A DNA stretch of 64,000 nt from Acanthacorydalis orientalis (taxonomy: Eukaryota > Arthropoda > Insecta > Megaloptera > Corydalidae), in the NCBI GenBank assembly GCA_034766995.1, contig CM068325.1, forward strand, positions 392,001 through 456,000, given 5' to 3'. Shown piece by piece: positions 52,451 to 63,485 of this stretch (its first letter is position 1; the number at the start of each line of letters is the position of its first letter). The notes below the pieces were generated by a model, which saw nothing but the letters and a program-made list of their open reading frames with translations, did not search any database and was not told the DNA's origin. A program made the position numbers and the translations under genes.

Positions 52451-53249
52451 CAAGAATTATTGAAAATTTTTGTCAAAAAAATAACAGAGAACCTGTTTTT
52501 AAGACAAAAAAAATTATTAGATTCCGTCCAAGAAAAAAACCGGCGTGTGCGCTCACGTACACGTGACAGAAGTGAAACTTCAGCGCAGTCTCTCTCTCTC
52601 TCGCACTCGTGCACTCATATTCTCTCTGTCTCTCTCGTTCGCGGCTACGATCATGGTAACGTATCTCGTGACACGCCGTATGATTTTACCACACGCTAAC
52701 GCGCCCATAGAAGTTTCACTTCAAAAATAATTTATTAGCTCTGTCATAGAGAGATAAACGAATCAATGCCGTGCTTAGTACGCATGATACTGCATCGATG
52801 AAAACCGTGTCAAGAATAGCACGTGGCGGTGTTCAGTCAGAGACTAAAAGAAAGCTCAAGTAGCACTGAACTATAATAAGTTCATCGGTGGCGTAGATCG
52901 AGCGGATCATTATGGATCGATGTATGGTTTTCTAGGTAAGTTATTAAAGTGGTGGCGAAAAGTTTCTCTGTGGAGAATTGAAGCCTCTTCCCTGAATTTT
53001 TATATTTTATATAAAGTGGAATGTAAACATAGCGACACCAAACGAATATCTCATTTAAAATTTATTCGGTAAATAATTGTCACTAGTTGGCAATTTCCGT
53101 GAAGGTGAAACTTCACGGTATGAAAAGTCATCAACCTCGAATAATGAAGACAGAAGAAACGAAAAATTGTATATCTTGCAACCTGATTCATTGTTTGAAA
53201 GTATATACAAAAGTGTATATATATATATATATATTCCGTATGTTTTCTA
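52451..53249. other. Spacer with a short inverted repeat
   Basis: GAAGTGAAACTTC (52568-52580) and its complement GAAGTTTCACTTC (52710-52722) flank a CT-rich 130-base stretch, MITE-like but short. (TA)n lies at 53212-53234. Nothing else is recognised. Confidence 0.5.
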
Positions 53250-54830
53250 TGGAATTTCTTCGGAAGAAAAAAATGCCAGGTCTCCGACGTTTTCTTCGGC
53301 AAAATACTTTTCGAGAGGTTCGCTTCACCGGGCCGATCCCGAGTACAAAGAATATAAGCGACGTTGAAATACTCTGTGCAATAATCCATCCGACTATTTA
53401 AACAATAATATGTAGAAACACCAATCGAAAATCTCGCGAGATATATGAATATTCTAATGTAAGAAGATCCGAGAGCAGCCAACTTACTTGGGAATATATT
53501 AACTAAGAAGAACTTATGGAATATCTCGGTATTTTATTGATTGTGGGGTCCCATGATTCGAATTCTGAATGGCTTGAAACGCTTCGGTAAAAGATACTTA
53601 CCCTCTTTACAGAGCGATAACGTTAGCAAAGCGTTTTAGAAATGTCATAAGATTTATTCGTCCCGATCAACAAAATACCAGAGAAACAAGGCAGGCTACC
53701 GATAAAGCAGCACCGATTAGTGACATTATTGATTACAGATCTACGACATAACTATAGGCGATCTGTTCACGCTACTGTGGACGAGCAGCTGTTTCTTTGT
53801 GGACTTCGCACGAAATTCACACAACACATTCCGTCGAAACCAGTAAAATTCGGTATAAAATTGTGACCGGATTACGACGCTGAAACATACGATCCGTTGA
53901 CAAGCCAAATATACACAGATTATGCCAACAATATCAGAGAAGTAAACAAAAGAGAAAGAGTTGTAAACGATTTGGTTATGATGTTATAAAAGCACCGGTG
54001 AAAATATTACGATGGACGACTTTTCTGCAACAATTTCTTCTGCTGACAATTTGCAAAGTTGGCGGTTATCCGTGGTAGGCACAATAAAAAAAAAAAAAAC
54101 AAATCTTGCTTGCTTCCAGAGTTCAACGCCTCACCACGGCGGAAAGAATTATCAACTGTATTTGGTTGTAGTGGGAAAAAAAAATGTTATTGTGTATCGA
54201 AAAGAACGAGGGTGTGGTTTAACTGTCAACGATGTATCTTGATAACGAAATTTCAGAAGTGAAAAGAAACCAAAATATAATACTTTTTTTATAACAAAAC
54301 AGAAGGTCGTGTCGATACGATGGATAAAATGGTCCGTCAATATGCAACAAAAAGAAAAACCTATCGTTTTCTGTTGCTACTTTTTTATAATTTGCTAGAT
54401 ATATCGGCTCTTGCAGCTTGTATCGTATACTCTGAAAATAATCCATCACACAAAACATCAAAATAAAGTCGACGTCTAGGGTTCTTGTAAGAATTCACGG
54501 AACATTTGGATACTCGGTTAATAATGAGGTCGGCTCAAAATCAAAGAGTTACAGCTGTTTTCCGGACCAAGAGTGCCGTTGAATGTATGTTAGGAGTGAG
54601 TATTGACTCGTCTGAACGGCTCAGTACCGACTATTTTCGACCAGATAAAGATGATCGTGAGAATTCTAGACTGAAAAGAAGCCGTTTCACCGTTATAGCA
54701 AAAAAAGAAAACATCCAACCAGAGAAATCTGCGTTCAGTGTAAAATAAAAAAAATCAGTTTGCGTCGAACACGGCTGTACGAAGACCAGATTCCAAAGAT
54801 GTCATTGAAAATAAATAATTTTTTTAAAAA
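53250..54830 (+). pseudogene. piggyBac transposase relic 2, near full length
   Basis: In order, through several frames: LRRFLRQNTF, DVEILCAIIHPTI, TNRKSREIYEYS, ELMEYLGILLIVGSHDSN, ETRQATDKAAPISDIIDY, VHATVDEQLFLCGLRTKF with TQHIPSKPVKFGIKL (near 53770-53860; the D of VDEQ is catalytic), PDYDAETYDPLTSQIYTDYA (second aspartate), VDTMDKMVRQYATKRKTYRF (near 54308-54367) and LLDISALAACIVYSE. A cysteine-poor remnant of the C-terminal ring-like domain follows (54640-54800). It differs clearly from relic 1, so it is a separate insertion. Dead. Confidence 0.86.
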
Positions 54831-55752
54831 AACGAAAAAAATAAAATTTTAATTACTTGTACGTTTAATTGCTTTCTAAATATATTGAATTTTATGTTTT
54901 TACAATAGACATTACTTAGGCATCAACACATTCATTTTTATGTTTTGGTGAAAATTGCGAAAAAATGCATGTCTTCGTATGAAATGTATGAAAAACAAAA
55001 ATATATACAAGTGTATATACCGTGCACGTAGTCAAGAGAATGTCAAAGTGCTAAAAAGAAAGGAAAAGCACATTTTTTGAGAAACTGTTATCGCGTTTTC
55101 GGAAGAAAATTAAAAAGTATGTCACTGGATAGAAGGCGCATCGAAATCGACCGAAAAACATTGACGCTGTTCCGAAATGAAAATTGGAATATATACATAT
55201 GTGCATATGATTCCCAGGTGAAGGATAATGAATGAGTTACCTAGAAGGAAGAGACACGAATATACACTTCCGTGGAACGTGTAACAGGAAACCATTCCTA
55301 AATGCTGGAGAACTTTTTAAAAAATATCACACAACAAAAACACATAAATGATCGATCAAAGATGGCGCATTTAAATAAATGTAAACATTTATAGTGTAAT
55401 CGACATTGATACAATAAATGTTTTTTTTTCAAAAAGGTCTCTCGTCGTATGAAATAATCTTACTGAACACCTTTCACATAACCACCGAATAAAACTCGGA
55501 CCTAGTGACGAATCTTCATCGACTATTCTTTTAAAACAATAAATTTATAGTCTGTTAACGAAAATTAAATTCATTCTCATGTATGTCTTTAACTACTATA
55601 TTATATATATATATATACTTTTTCCAAAATATTTCCAGACGTATTTTTCATTTTTGAAACGCTTGCTTTATCTATCGAATAGCGATAACACTGATTAACA
55701 TAAAATTGTTGTTATAATATGTTTGTTTTAAAACAATATAATTTATATAATA
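54831..55752. other. AT-rich spacer, nothing recognised
   Basis: No coding frame above chance and no clear repeat ends. A (TA)n run lies at 55600-55617. Confidence 0.5.
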
Positions 55753-56294
55753 CCAGGTTGGTAGCAAAATAATTGCGGTTTTTGTTTTCTGAATTCTAAC
55801 GTCAATTTTTTTCGATAAAATTGTTCATGTTAATATCATTTTAAAGTGTATTTTTCGGTTCGTATTTTGGTAACATCGACTTTAGTTTCATTATTAATTT
55901 TACTTCAAATTAGCCTATTGAATTACAGATGAAAAAGAAGCAAATAAGCGCTAGTATTTTGTATGAATTAAAAACGGGCTGTGAAACAGCAGAAATTGCT
56001 CGTAAACCGAACGATGCTTGTCGTGTGAGTCCTGTTAAAAAACGTACTGTGTAATGGTGGTTCCAGAATTTTCGTGCTGGGAACGACAGCCTTGAAGATA
56101 AAGAAGGTCGCCGGCGTCCTTCTTCAGTTCATAACGAACAACTGAACCCGTTAATTGAATCATAGCGATGCTCAACAATTCGACAACTTGCACAGAACTT
56201 AGGCGTCAGTCATCCAACAGTTCTAGACCACTTCAATTAAAAATGTATACGAGTTTGGAGGTCGTAAACCGCAATTATTTTCTTACCAACCTAA
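55753..56294 (+). mobile_element. Mariner element, irritans type, internally deleted (542 bp)
   Basis: The left end AGGTTGGTAGCAAAATAATT GCGGTTT and the right end (complement TTAGGTTGGTAAGAAAATAA TTGCGGTTT) are flanked by TA. The ends match the pattern of irritans-subfamily mariners such as vertebrate Hsmar1. Only the N-terminal third of the transposase remains. Confidence 0.9.
55928..56245 (+). pseudogene. Mariner transposase N-terminus
   Basis: MKKKQISASILYELKTGCET, AEIARKPNDA, WWFQNFRAGNDSLEDKEGRR and RPSSVHNEQLNPLIES form the paired helix-turn-helix region, followed by TIRQLAQNLGVSHPTVLDHF. In-frame stops are present and the catalytic half is deleted. It is similar in plan to the SETMAR transposase N-terminus. 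Confidence 0.9.
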
Positions 56295-56689
56295 TACAAC
56301 TCAAGACGGTTGAAGTGTCATTAATTGTCAAAAATATATAATAGTACATACATTGATTATCTAATTGTATTTATATTAAGAAAATCGCGTTTATAAATGC
56401 TAAAAAAATACTTTAACTCGTTCTTAGATTTTGTGTGCGAACGAATCTATTTCTAGATAGCAGACATAATCTGAATAACGACCGACATACAAGTCATCCG
56501 AGCACCAATTTTATAATGAATAAATTCAAGAAAATACTTGAAATCTAGTCATCGTGTTCTTATAACGTTCATCGAAGATTGAATATTAAATATAATACGT
56601 TGTATATTAAACCGTTTTCGAACAAAAAAGGCTTTATTCACTCTTAATTCACTGAAGCATAATCAAAAATGAGAAAAAAATCTATACTG
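56295..56689. other. AT-rich spacer
   Basis: Nothing recognised. Confidence 0.45.
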
Positions 56690-57170
56690 AAGAACACGTT
56701 TAGACAAAAACTAAGTATTAAATGTTTTCTTTTATCATTAGCATTTATTTATTTCTGTTAGTGTTGAATATTTTTTAAAAATAAATAAGTGACATAGATA
56801 ACCTGTCTTTTTCGAATTGTCGAATTGTGAACAGCATCATACACAACGGTGTGATTGCAGAAAAGTTTAAATAATTTAAAATATATTCATTTCCACTCAA
56901 AAATGTTTAATCTTAACACAGTTCTAAAATAGTTTTAAAGTGGTTAATAGTATTAAATTCTGCGTGGAATTCGTTACTTTAGAACTTTTATAAATTTTTG
57001 TTAAAACTACATATACCAGTGCTAATATTCAAATTTCAAATGTTCAAACTCCCCGCACAAATATCGAGCGGACGGTACCATCTGGCCCTATCCGGCGGAG
57101 TTAACACGGCGCACTCTCTAGTCTATCTTTTTCGTGCCGTCGATTTTTACCCGTACCTTGTCATCTAGAG

Positions 57171-58826
57171 CAGCGTTTCTCAACCGGGGTCCGTGTGGTC
57201 CGCCTCGGACCACAGAATATTTCAAGGGAGCCACAGGCCAGAAATTAGCTTTTGGGGAGCCAGAGTAAACTCTAGATGGGCCACAGGCAGAATAAAATAT
57301 CAAAATAGTATGAAAACGATTTACATCCAATAAGGGAATCATTACAGAAATACGAATTCATAAAAATTGTATTTAAATAAAACGCAATAGTAAATTTGAT
57401 AGGGAATTGTTCGATGGAAGTTTTGAAATTTGACAGAAAACTTAAGAGCGACACTGAAGGTAAAACGGTTTATCAAGAAGTCGAGAATTTTTTTATAGAA
57501 CGAGATATTATCTCGCTTGAAAGTATACTTGCTTGTGCAACCGACGACTCCCATTCAATGGTTGGGAGATATCGAAGATTTAAAGATTATTTAAAAAATG
57601 ATGTGCCGAATATTTTTTGCAGGTACTGCGCACTCTATCGTCAACATTTAGCTGCGGAAAAAATTAGGACGTCTGCATGACAATCTGAATCTTGTAATAA
57701 GAACAGCCAACTCCGTCGAATCAAATGTACTTCGAGATCGACTTTTCCGACAACTCTGTGAAAGCAACGAAGATGATTTTGAACGTCTACTGTTACACGC
57801 AGAGGTTCGTTGCTTATCAGGGGGTGACTGTCTTCCTCGTGTCGTTGCACCTCGGGGCAGAATTGTATCATTGACGAGCGACAAACAGTTTGGGGAAGAA
57901 ATGGTTGGTGTCGAGTGTGATATGTTTTATTATCTGTCGGATATTTTTGAAAAACTTAATCTATTAAACGAACAAATTTCAAGGGAAAAATTGTAATCCC
58001 GTGACGTGTAAAGGAGCCACTGTCGCTTGTTTCGTAAAGCTCGATCTTAACAAGATTAATATTGAACGTCGTGCGTTAACGCAATTTCCATCACTGGCCA
58101 CTATTGGCAATCGAACTAAAAGACGGTGATCTTTTTCTATACAAGTGAACATTTGAATCAGCACCGTGTGGATATGCAAGTTCGATTCGATGACATGATA
58201 TAGATACAAATTGATCGGGTGCTGGATCCTCGTGGTGTGAAAAAATTAAACTGCAAGAGAGTCTCATCGAGTTTCGGAGTGATGCGAGAGCTCGAATTAG
58301 TTCTAAACGAAGCGAAGAAACTTTTTGTTCGAGTAGTGAAACGGCGAGTACGTTTCCCCAGGATTGGGAGAGAGCAGATTTTTTATTTAATCTCATCTCC
58401 CACGTCTTATCTTGTTGAATCTGGATTCAGTCGAGTTATTCATCTGTTCTCGAATGCTCGTGACAGTCTTGGTGTCTCGAATAGAGGCGATCTTCGTTTG
58501 TCGCCGACATCGTTGTAACCGGACATTAATGAACTCGATAGTTTGGATCGGTCACAAGGATCGCAACAACTAATGTAAATGTCAATTCATTGCTTATTTT
58601 TTTTTGAAAAAAACGAATATTTACGTACGTATGAAGTTCACAAGGAATACGTTATAATTACTCTATTGAAAACCCATTTTTTTAATTGTAAATAAACCGT
58701 GCAATGTTCGATGTTTAATTTTTCATTTCTCTTTCCTGCGAGCGACTTTTATGCGAAGGGAGGAGGGTACGGAAAAACATAACACTTAAAATGGATCCAC
58801 GGGATAAAAAACGTTGACAAACACTG
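57171..58826 (+). mobile_element. hAT element 2 (1656 bp)
   Basis: The 8-bp duplication ATCTAGAG is exact (57163-57170 and 58827-58834). Ends CAGCGTTTCTCAACCGGGG and CAGTGTTTGTCAACGTTTTT (reverse complement of the right end) share the CAGxGTTT core. It is longer and better preserved than hAT element 1 and from a different lineage. Confidence 0.92.
57396..58540 (+). pseudogene. hAT transposase (SCAND3/ZBED-like)
   Basis: Successive pieces: FFIERDIISLESILACATDD and SHSMVGRYRRFKDYL (57490-57600; the D precedes the usual G-A-x-S/M-V-G catalytic region), YRQHLAAEK, NLVIRTANSV-like, LLHAEVRWLSGGDCLPRVV (57790-57845), EEMVGVECDMFYYLSDIFEK, then RVLDPRGVKK, and the C-terminal TSYLVESGFSRVIHLFSNAR DSLGVSNRGDLRLSPTSL region (58395-58515). 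Stops and shifts interrupt it, and the N-terminal zinc finger is missing, so the copy is inactive. Confidence 0.86.
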
Positions 58827-59159
58827 ATCTAGAGAATCTTTATCTATGACACACGCAGTAGGGTCGAATTTTCGAGCGTCCTCGTGTGCATCATCGATGA
58901 GTAGTCGAGAGATGTGCCGTGACCCCACCCCCCTCCTCACCCAGCGCTGGGCATTAACTCAATGTTCAACCGGACGGAGCTCCAGAGTGGCTACGGAGGC
59001 GCCCTTCCACCGACTTGGATCGTCGTCGCAAAAGAGTTGTTCCGATCGTAAATGTTTAATAAACGATTAATGGTAATTTTTTATCGTTATTAACGGGCAC
59101 TGTGCGACGGCGACGCCCCGGCCTTCAAAGCGCTAATGTACAATTTTCCTCTATCTTGT

Positions 59160-59500
59160 CGTTCTGAGAACGATAAGGTAAAGTATAAAACTCAAAAACG
59201 TTCAATTCTAACACAATTTTATAATAATCGGTAACCGAGTAACGAATTTCGAACTTTATACCGAATCCAGTACTTTAGAATTATTGTAAGCTTGTGTTAA
59301 AATTGAACATTTCTGAATGGGAATGAACACCAGCGCTGATATTCCAACGTCAAGTATTCGAACCTCCCGCACAAATATCGCGTGGACGATACCATCTTGC
59401 CACGTCATCATGAGTTAACACCCCGTACCGTTGCCGCATTCGATCGTTTTCCTACTGTAGCTTTTTAACCCGTACCCTGTCATGCAGAGAATCTTCATCT
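59160..59500 (-). repeat. P-like 3' block with hairpin, in unit 1
   Basis: Reverse orientation relative to copy 2. The hairpin arms CAAAAACGTTCAATTCTAAC and GTTAAAATTGAACATTTCTG lie near 59189-59312; ACCCGTACCCTGTCATGCAG marks the end. The hAT target TCTAGA is mutated here and unoccupied. Confidence 0.8.
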
Positions 59501-60313
59501 ACGATTTACGCAGCTCGACTTTTCTAACGTGGATTATCGATGAGTAGTCGAGCGATATATCGAGACCGCCCTCCCCCATCGATCGTGTGACCGTATTCGA
59601 AAGTACAACCGAGTGTGACTCTAGAGTGGCCACGACAGCACCGTCGTCTTACTGGCTTGGATTGTATTCGTAAACTAATCGATTAAAAATGTTCAATAAA
59701 TGATAAATGATATTTTTCGATTGTTACTTATGAGCAGTACGACGACGGTGACGCCCTGGCCTTCAAAGCGCTTGTGTAAAATTTTCCTCTATCTTATCTT
59801 TGTAAGAACGATAGCGTCGTCCTTGAAATAATAATAAATTCAACATTTTTGATTAAAAAATATTTATGGTACGTGGAGCGAGAGGAAAAAAAAATCATTT
59901 TTAAAATAATCGATCGGATCGAATTCAAATTATCTCGACATTTCTTACCTCGTGGTAATCAGTCAGTTTATTGATTGTCTGCAGAAGATCCCGGCAAATT
60001 AAAAGACGGTTGTCCTGTACACGCACACAAATCTGTTTCCAATTGACACGTACACTGTTCGATGTCGATGCGAAATGTGTCTCGGCACTGAATTTATTGT
60101 ACGACAAATTCACGATATCAAATTTTAAAAAATAATAGTTTGGAATTTTATTCACTGAACCCGTTCTACTAACGCACTCTTTGAAAGTCTAACGATTGAA
60201 TTGAAATAAAAATTACATTTCACACGTTTGATATCTAATCATTTTACAAATAATCTGCGATAAATACACATCACGCCATACGAACAATATGATTTTAACA
60301 CGGACGTACATAC

Positions 60314-60348
<35 letters not shown>

Positions 60349-60353
60349 CAAAT

Positions 60354-60955
60354 ACTTTGGTTAGCAACAGCAAAGTATTGAAACAGTTGACAATTTTAAA
60401 CAAACTGCTAATTTTCTCTTTTTTTTAATTAAAGGACGCTATTTTAGAATTTTTCCTTTTTGGTCTTACTTAAACCTATAATGTTTCATTTATAATTACA
60501 AATTTTATTTTCGTTTCATACATTTTTCCAGTGAACTAAAGGATATACAAGTATTCAAACATTGACATACATTTTCAGAGAAATGTGGAATTCGCAGAAT
60601 TTGTGATTTGCTGTTTATTGAAACAATACTGAATAGATGCGTTTTGGTTCCTCGTGTGTTAAAGTCGAGTAAATAAACCCGTGTGTATGTGTGTGTGAAA
60701 TTAATCTAATGTTATACGCTATGCCTGTACTAAAATATATTTAGAAACTTGTACGAAGTACGAAAATTAATCATAAAACATCACGAAGAAAATAAAACAC
60801 TCGACGGAATTGAGAAAATTGTGGGAAGAAGTCGTCGTACTGTTTATAGTATAACTGAGCGTTATATGATGGGGGGAAAAAACTAGAAAAGAATATTCCT
60901 AACGGTCGATCAACGAAAACAGCACCGAAACGAGAAAGAAGAAAATGTCATTAGG
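60354..60955 (+). mobile_element. Tc1-like element fragment, unit 1
   Basis: TTTGGTTAGCAACAGCAAAG at about 60356 matches the Tc1-type end at 63485. About 400 bases on is the transposase start. The copy is cut near 60955 by hAT-derived sequence. Confidence 0.72.
60740..60940 (+). pseudogene. Tc1-like transposase N-terminus, unit 1
   Basis: YEVRKLIIKHHEENKTLDGI then EKIVGRSRRTVYSITERY is the first helix-turn-helix of Tc1 transposases. The frame breaks after MMGGKN; the catalytic DDE part is absent. Confidence 0.72.
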
Positions 60956-60984
60956 TGAAGCAAACATGGAAAGACGTCCGAAGT

Positions 60985-61212
60985 CTGTAAAAGAATATTT
61001 ATGTACGTATGTAGTTCGCAGGGAATACGTTATAATTACTTTATTGAGAATCAATTTTTCGATTACAAATAAACCGTGCAATGTTCGATGTTTAATTTTT
61101 TACTCATTTCTTTTCCCCGCGAGCGACTTTTATGCGGAGGGAGGAGGGTGCAGAAAAACATTAAACTCAAAAGAGGTCCACGGGACAAAAAAGGTTGAGG
61201 ATCTTTACTGAT
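60985..61212 (+). mobile_element. hAT element 2 family, 3'-end fragment
   Basis: GGAATACGTTATAATTACT, AATAAACCGTGCAATGTTCG, GCGAGCGACTTTTATGCG and GGAGGAGGGT match 58640-58826 of hAT element 2. It ends next to ATCTAGAGGATCTTTATC, the same junction as at 58827. Confidence 0.85.
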
Positions 61213-61481
61213 CTAGAGGATCTTTATCTATGATACACGCAGCGGCTCGAATTTTATAGCGTTCTTGTGTGGATTATCGATGAGTAGTCGATGAGCGATA
61301 TGCCGTGAATCCCCCGCCCACCCGCCGTCCCAGCGCGGGGCATTAACTCAATGTTCAACCGAACGGAGATCGAGAGTGGCTACGAAGGCCCCGTTTTACC
61401 GACTCGGATTGTAATCGCAAAAGAATTGTTTCGTTCGAAAATGTTTAATAAACGATTAATGGTATTATTTTATCGTTAAAA

Positions 61482-62189
61482 GGGGACCCGGTGGTCTAGA
61501 ATTTTCGAAAAATCGATTTTTTTTTCGAAAGTATAGTATCTTAAAAATATACTGTTAAAATTTGATGACGAAATTCAGAGTATTTCAGGATCTACAGCCC
61601 ATTAGAAGGTGAGGTAGGTAGAAGAATATATACTTGCTTGAAACTTTAAACGCGTTTATCTCGAAACTACTTTTTTTCGTCTTGTGGGGGCCAGAAAAAA
61701 AAACTACTTGACCGATTTGTCTGAAATTTTAATACATTATTCTGAATAGATCTAACTCTCGCTGGAAGTCAAACTAATAGGTTCCGTAAAACATTTATAT
61801 TTTTTTTATTAACAAAACATTCAAAAATACTGGTCGTTTTCAAACTTGTACTTTTGACTACGCGCCATTTTGTCAATTTTTTTTTTTATTCTACTTCCTG
61901 CGATAGCTATACTTATACTAATTAAAAATTCGTCAATTGTTGTATTTCAGATCAGAGGGAGAGATAAATCATCATTCACCACGCAATTCCATCTTTTTAG
62001 AGAGGGAGACTTCAGCATCATTTTTCTAATTAAAAAAAAATTTTTTTTTTGTCTTTATTTTCATTTTTGTGTAGTTTATTAGTAATAAAATAAGTGTAAA
62101 AAAATTTGAAAGCATTATTCATTACCCTCATATAGAAAAAAATTTTCTAAAATAGCTTAAATTTTAGGCCGCTAGACCACCGGGTACCC
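61482..62189. mobile_element. 710-bp inverted-end element, copy 2
   Basis: Starts GGGGACCCGGTGGTCTAG and ends CTAGACCACCGGGTACCC, one mismatch between ends. It is very similar to 43035-43744. Comparison with unit 1 suggests a TTA target duplication. A 70-codon frame inside has no domain. Confidence 0.9.
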
Positions 62190-62279
62190 TTATTAGCACT
62201 GCGACGGTGACGCCCCATCGCCTACAGAGCGCTAATGCAAGAGATTTTCGTTTGTCTTATCTTTCTAAGAACGATAAGG

Positions 62280-62600
62280 TAAAGTATAAAACTCAAAAAT
62301 GTTTAATTTTAACGCAATTTTATAATAATCGGTAACCGAGTAACGAATTTCGAATTTTATACCGAATCCAGTACTTTAGAATTATTGTAAGCTTGTGTTA
62401 AAATAGAACATTTCTGAATGGGAATGAACACCAGCGCTGATATTCCAACGTCAAGTATTCGAAACTCCTGCTGAAATATCGCGCGGGCGGTGCCATCCAG
62501 CCACGTCATCATGATTTAATACCCCGAACCCGTTCGGCCCAGTCGATCGTTTTCTTACCATAGATTTTTAACCGGTTCCCCGTCGACTAGAGAATCTTTT
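62280..62600 (-). repeat. P-like 3' block with hairpin, in unit 2
   Basis: Matches 59160-59500. The hairpin arms CAAAAATGTTTAATTTTAAC and TTAAAATAGAACATTTCTGA lie at about 62296-62420. Confidence 0.8.
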
Positions 62601-63427
62601 TTTTATTTTCTAGCGTTCTCGTGTGGATTATCGATGAGTGGTCGGGCGATATGCCGCGCCCCCCTCCGATCGTGTGGACGTATTTCAAAGTACAACCGAG
62701 TGCGACTCTAGGAGTGGCCACGACAGCACCGCGTTACTGGCTTGGATTGTATTCGTAAAGTAATCGTTTAAAAACGTTTAATAATTGATAAATGATATTT
62801 TTCGATTATTAGTTATGAGCACTACGACGACGGTGACGCCCTGGCCTTCACAGCGCTAATGTAAAATTTTCCTCTATCTTATCGTTCTAAGAACGATAGC
62901 GTCGTCCTTGAAATAATAATAAATTGAACATTTTCGATCAAAAAATATTTATGGTACGTGGAGCGAGAGAAAAATATCATTTTTAAAACAATGTGATTAC
63001 CGTTTATGAAAAAGGTACATTTGGCATCGAATTCAAATAATCTCGAGATGTCTTACCTGGTGATAATAAGTCAGTTTATTGGTTTTCTGAAGAGAATCCC
63101 GGGAAATTAAAGAACGGTTGTCTTGAACACACACACACACACTCACAAATCTGTTTCTAATTGACACGTTCACTGCTCGATGTTGATTTAAAATATATCT
63201 CGACACTGAATTTATTGTATGACAAATTCACGATATCAAATTTTAGAAAACATCAACTTGGAATTTTATTCACTGAACACGTTCTACTAACGCTCTCTTT
63301 GAAAGTCTAACGATTGAATTGAAATAAAAATTACATTTTACACGTTTGATATCTAATCATTTTACAAATAATCTGCGATAAATACACATCACGCCATACG
63401 AATAATATGTTCTTAATACACACATAC

Positions 63428-63429
<2 letters not shown>

Positions 63430-63482
<53 letters not shown>
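63430..63482. repeat. (TA)n microsatellite
   Basis: TA run ending at the TA target of the Tc1 end. Confidence 0.95.

Positions 63483-63485
<3 letters not shown>

Larger units (their letters stand above)
56690..58870 (+). mobile_element. P-like 3' region (copy 5) split by a hAT element
   Basis: 56690-57170 is the reverse complement of the copy 2 region 21240-20770. It contains the hairpin (56894-57017), ATCGAGCGGACGGTACCATC, and ends ACCTTGTCATCTAGAG. The family sequence resumes at 58827 after the hAT as ATCTAGAGAATCTTTATCTA. The upstream transposase is absent. Confidence 0.78.
58827..60955. repeat. Segmental tandem duplication, unit 1
   Basis: Carries, in order: ATCTTTATCTATGACACACG, GGCATTAACTCAATGTTCAA, GACGGCGACGCC, the P-like 3' block with hairpin (59160-59490), GAAAGTACAACCGAGTG, GGTACGTGGAGCGAGAG, TTGTCCTGTACACGCACAC and a Tc1 element start. 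The same series occurs at 61205-64000. Short minus-strand frames at 59925-60155 have no recognised domain. Confidence 0.88.
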
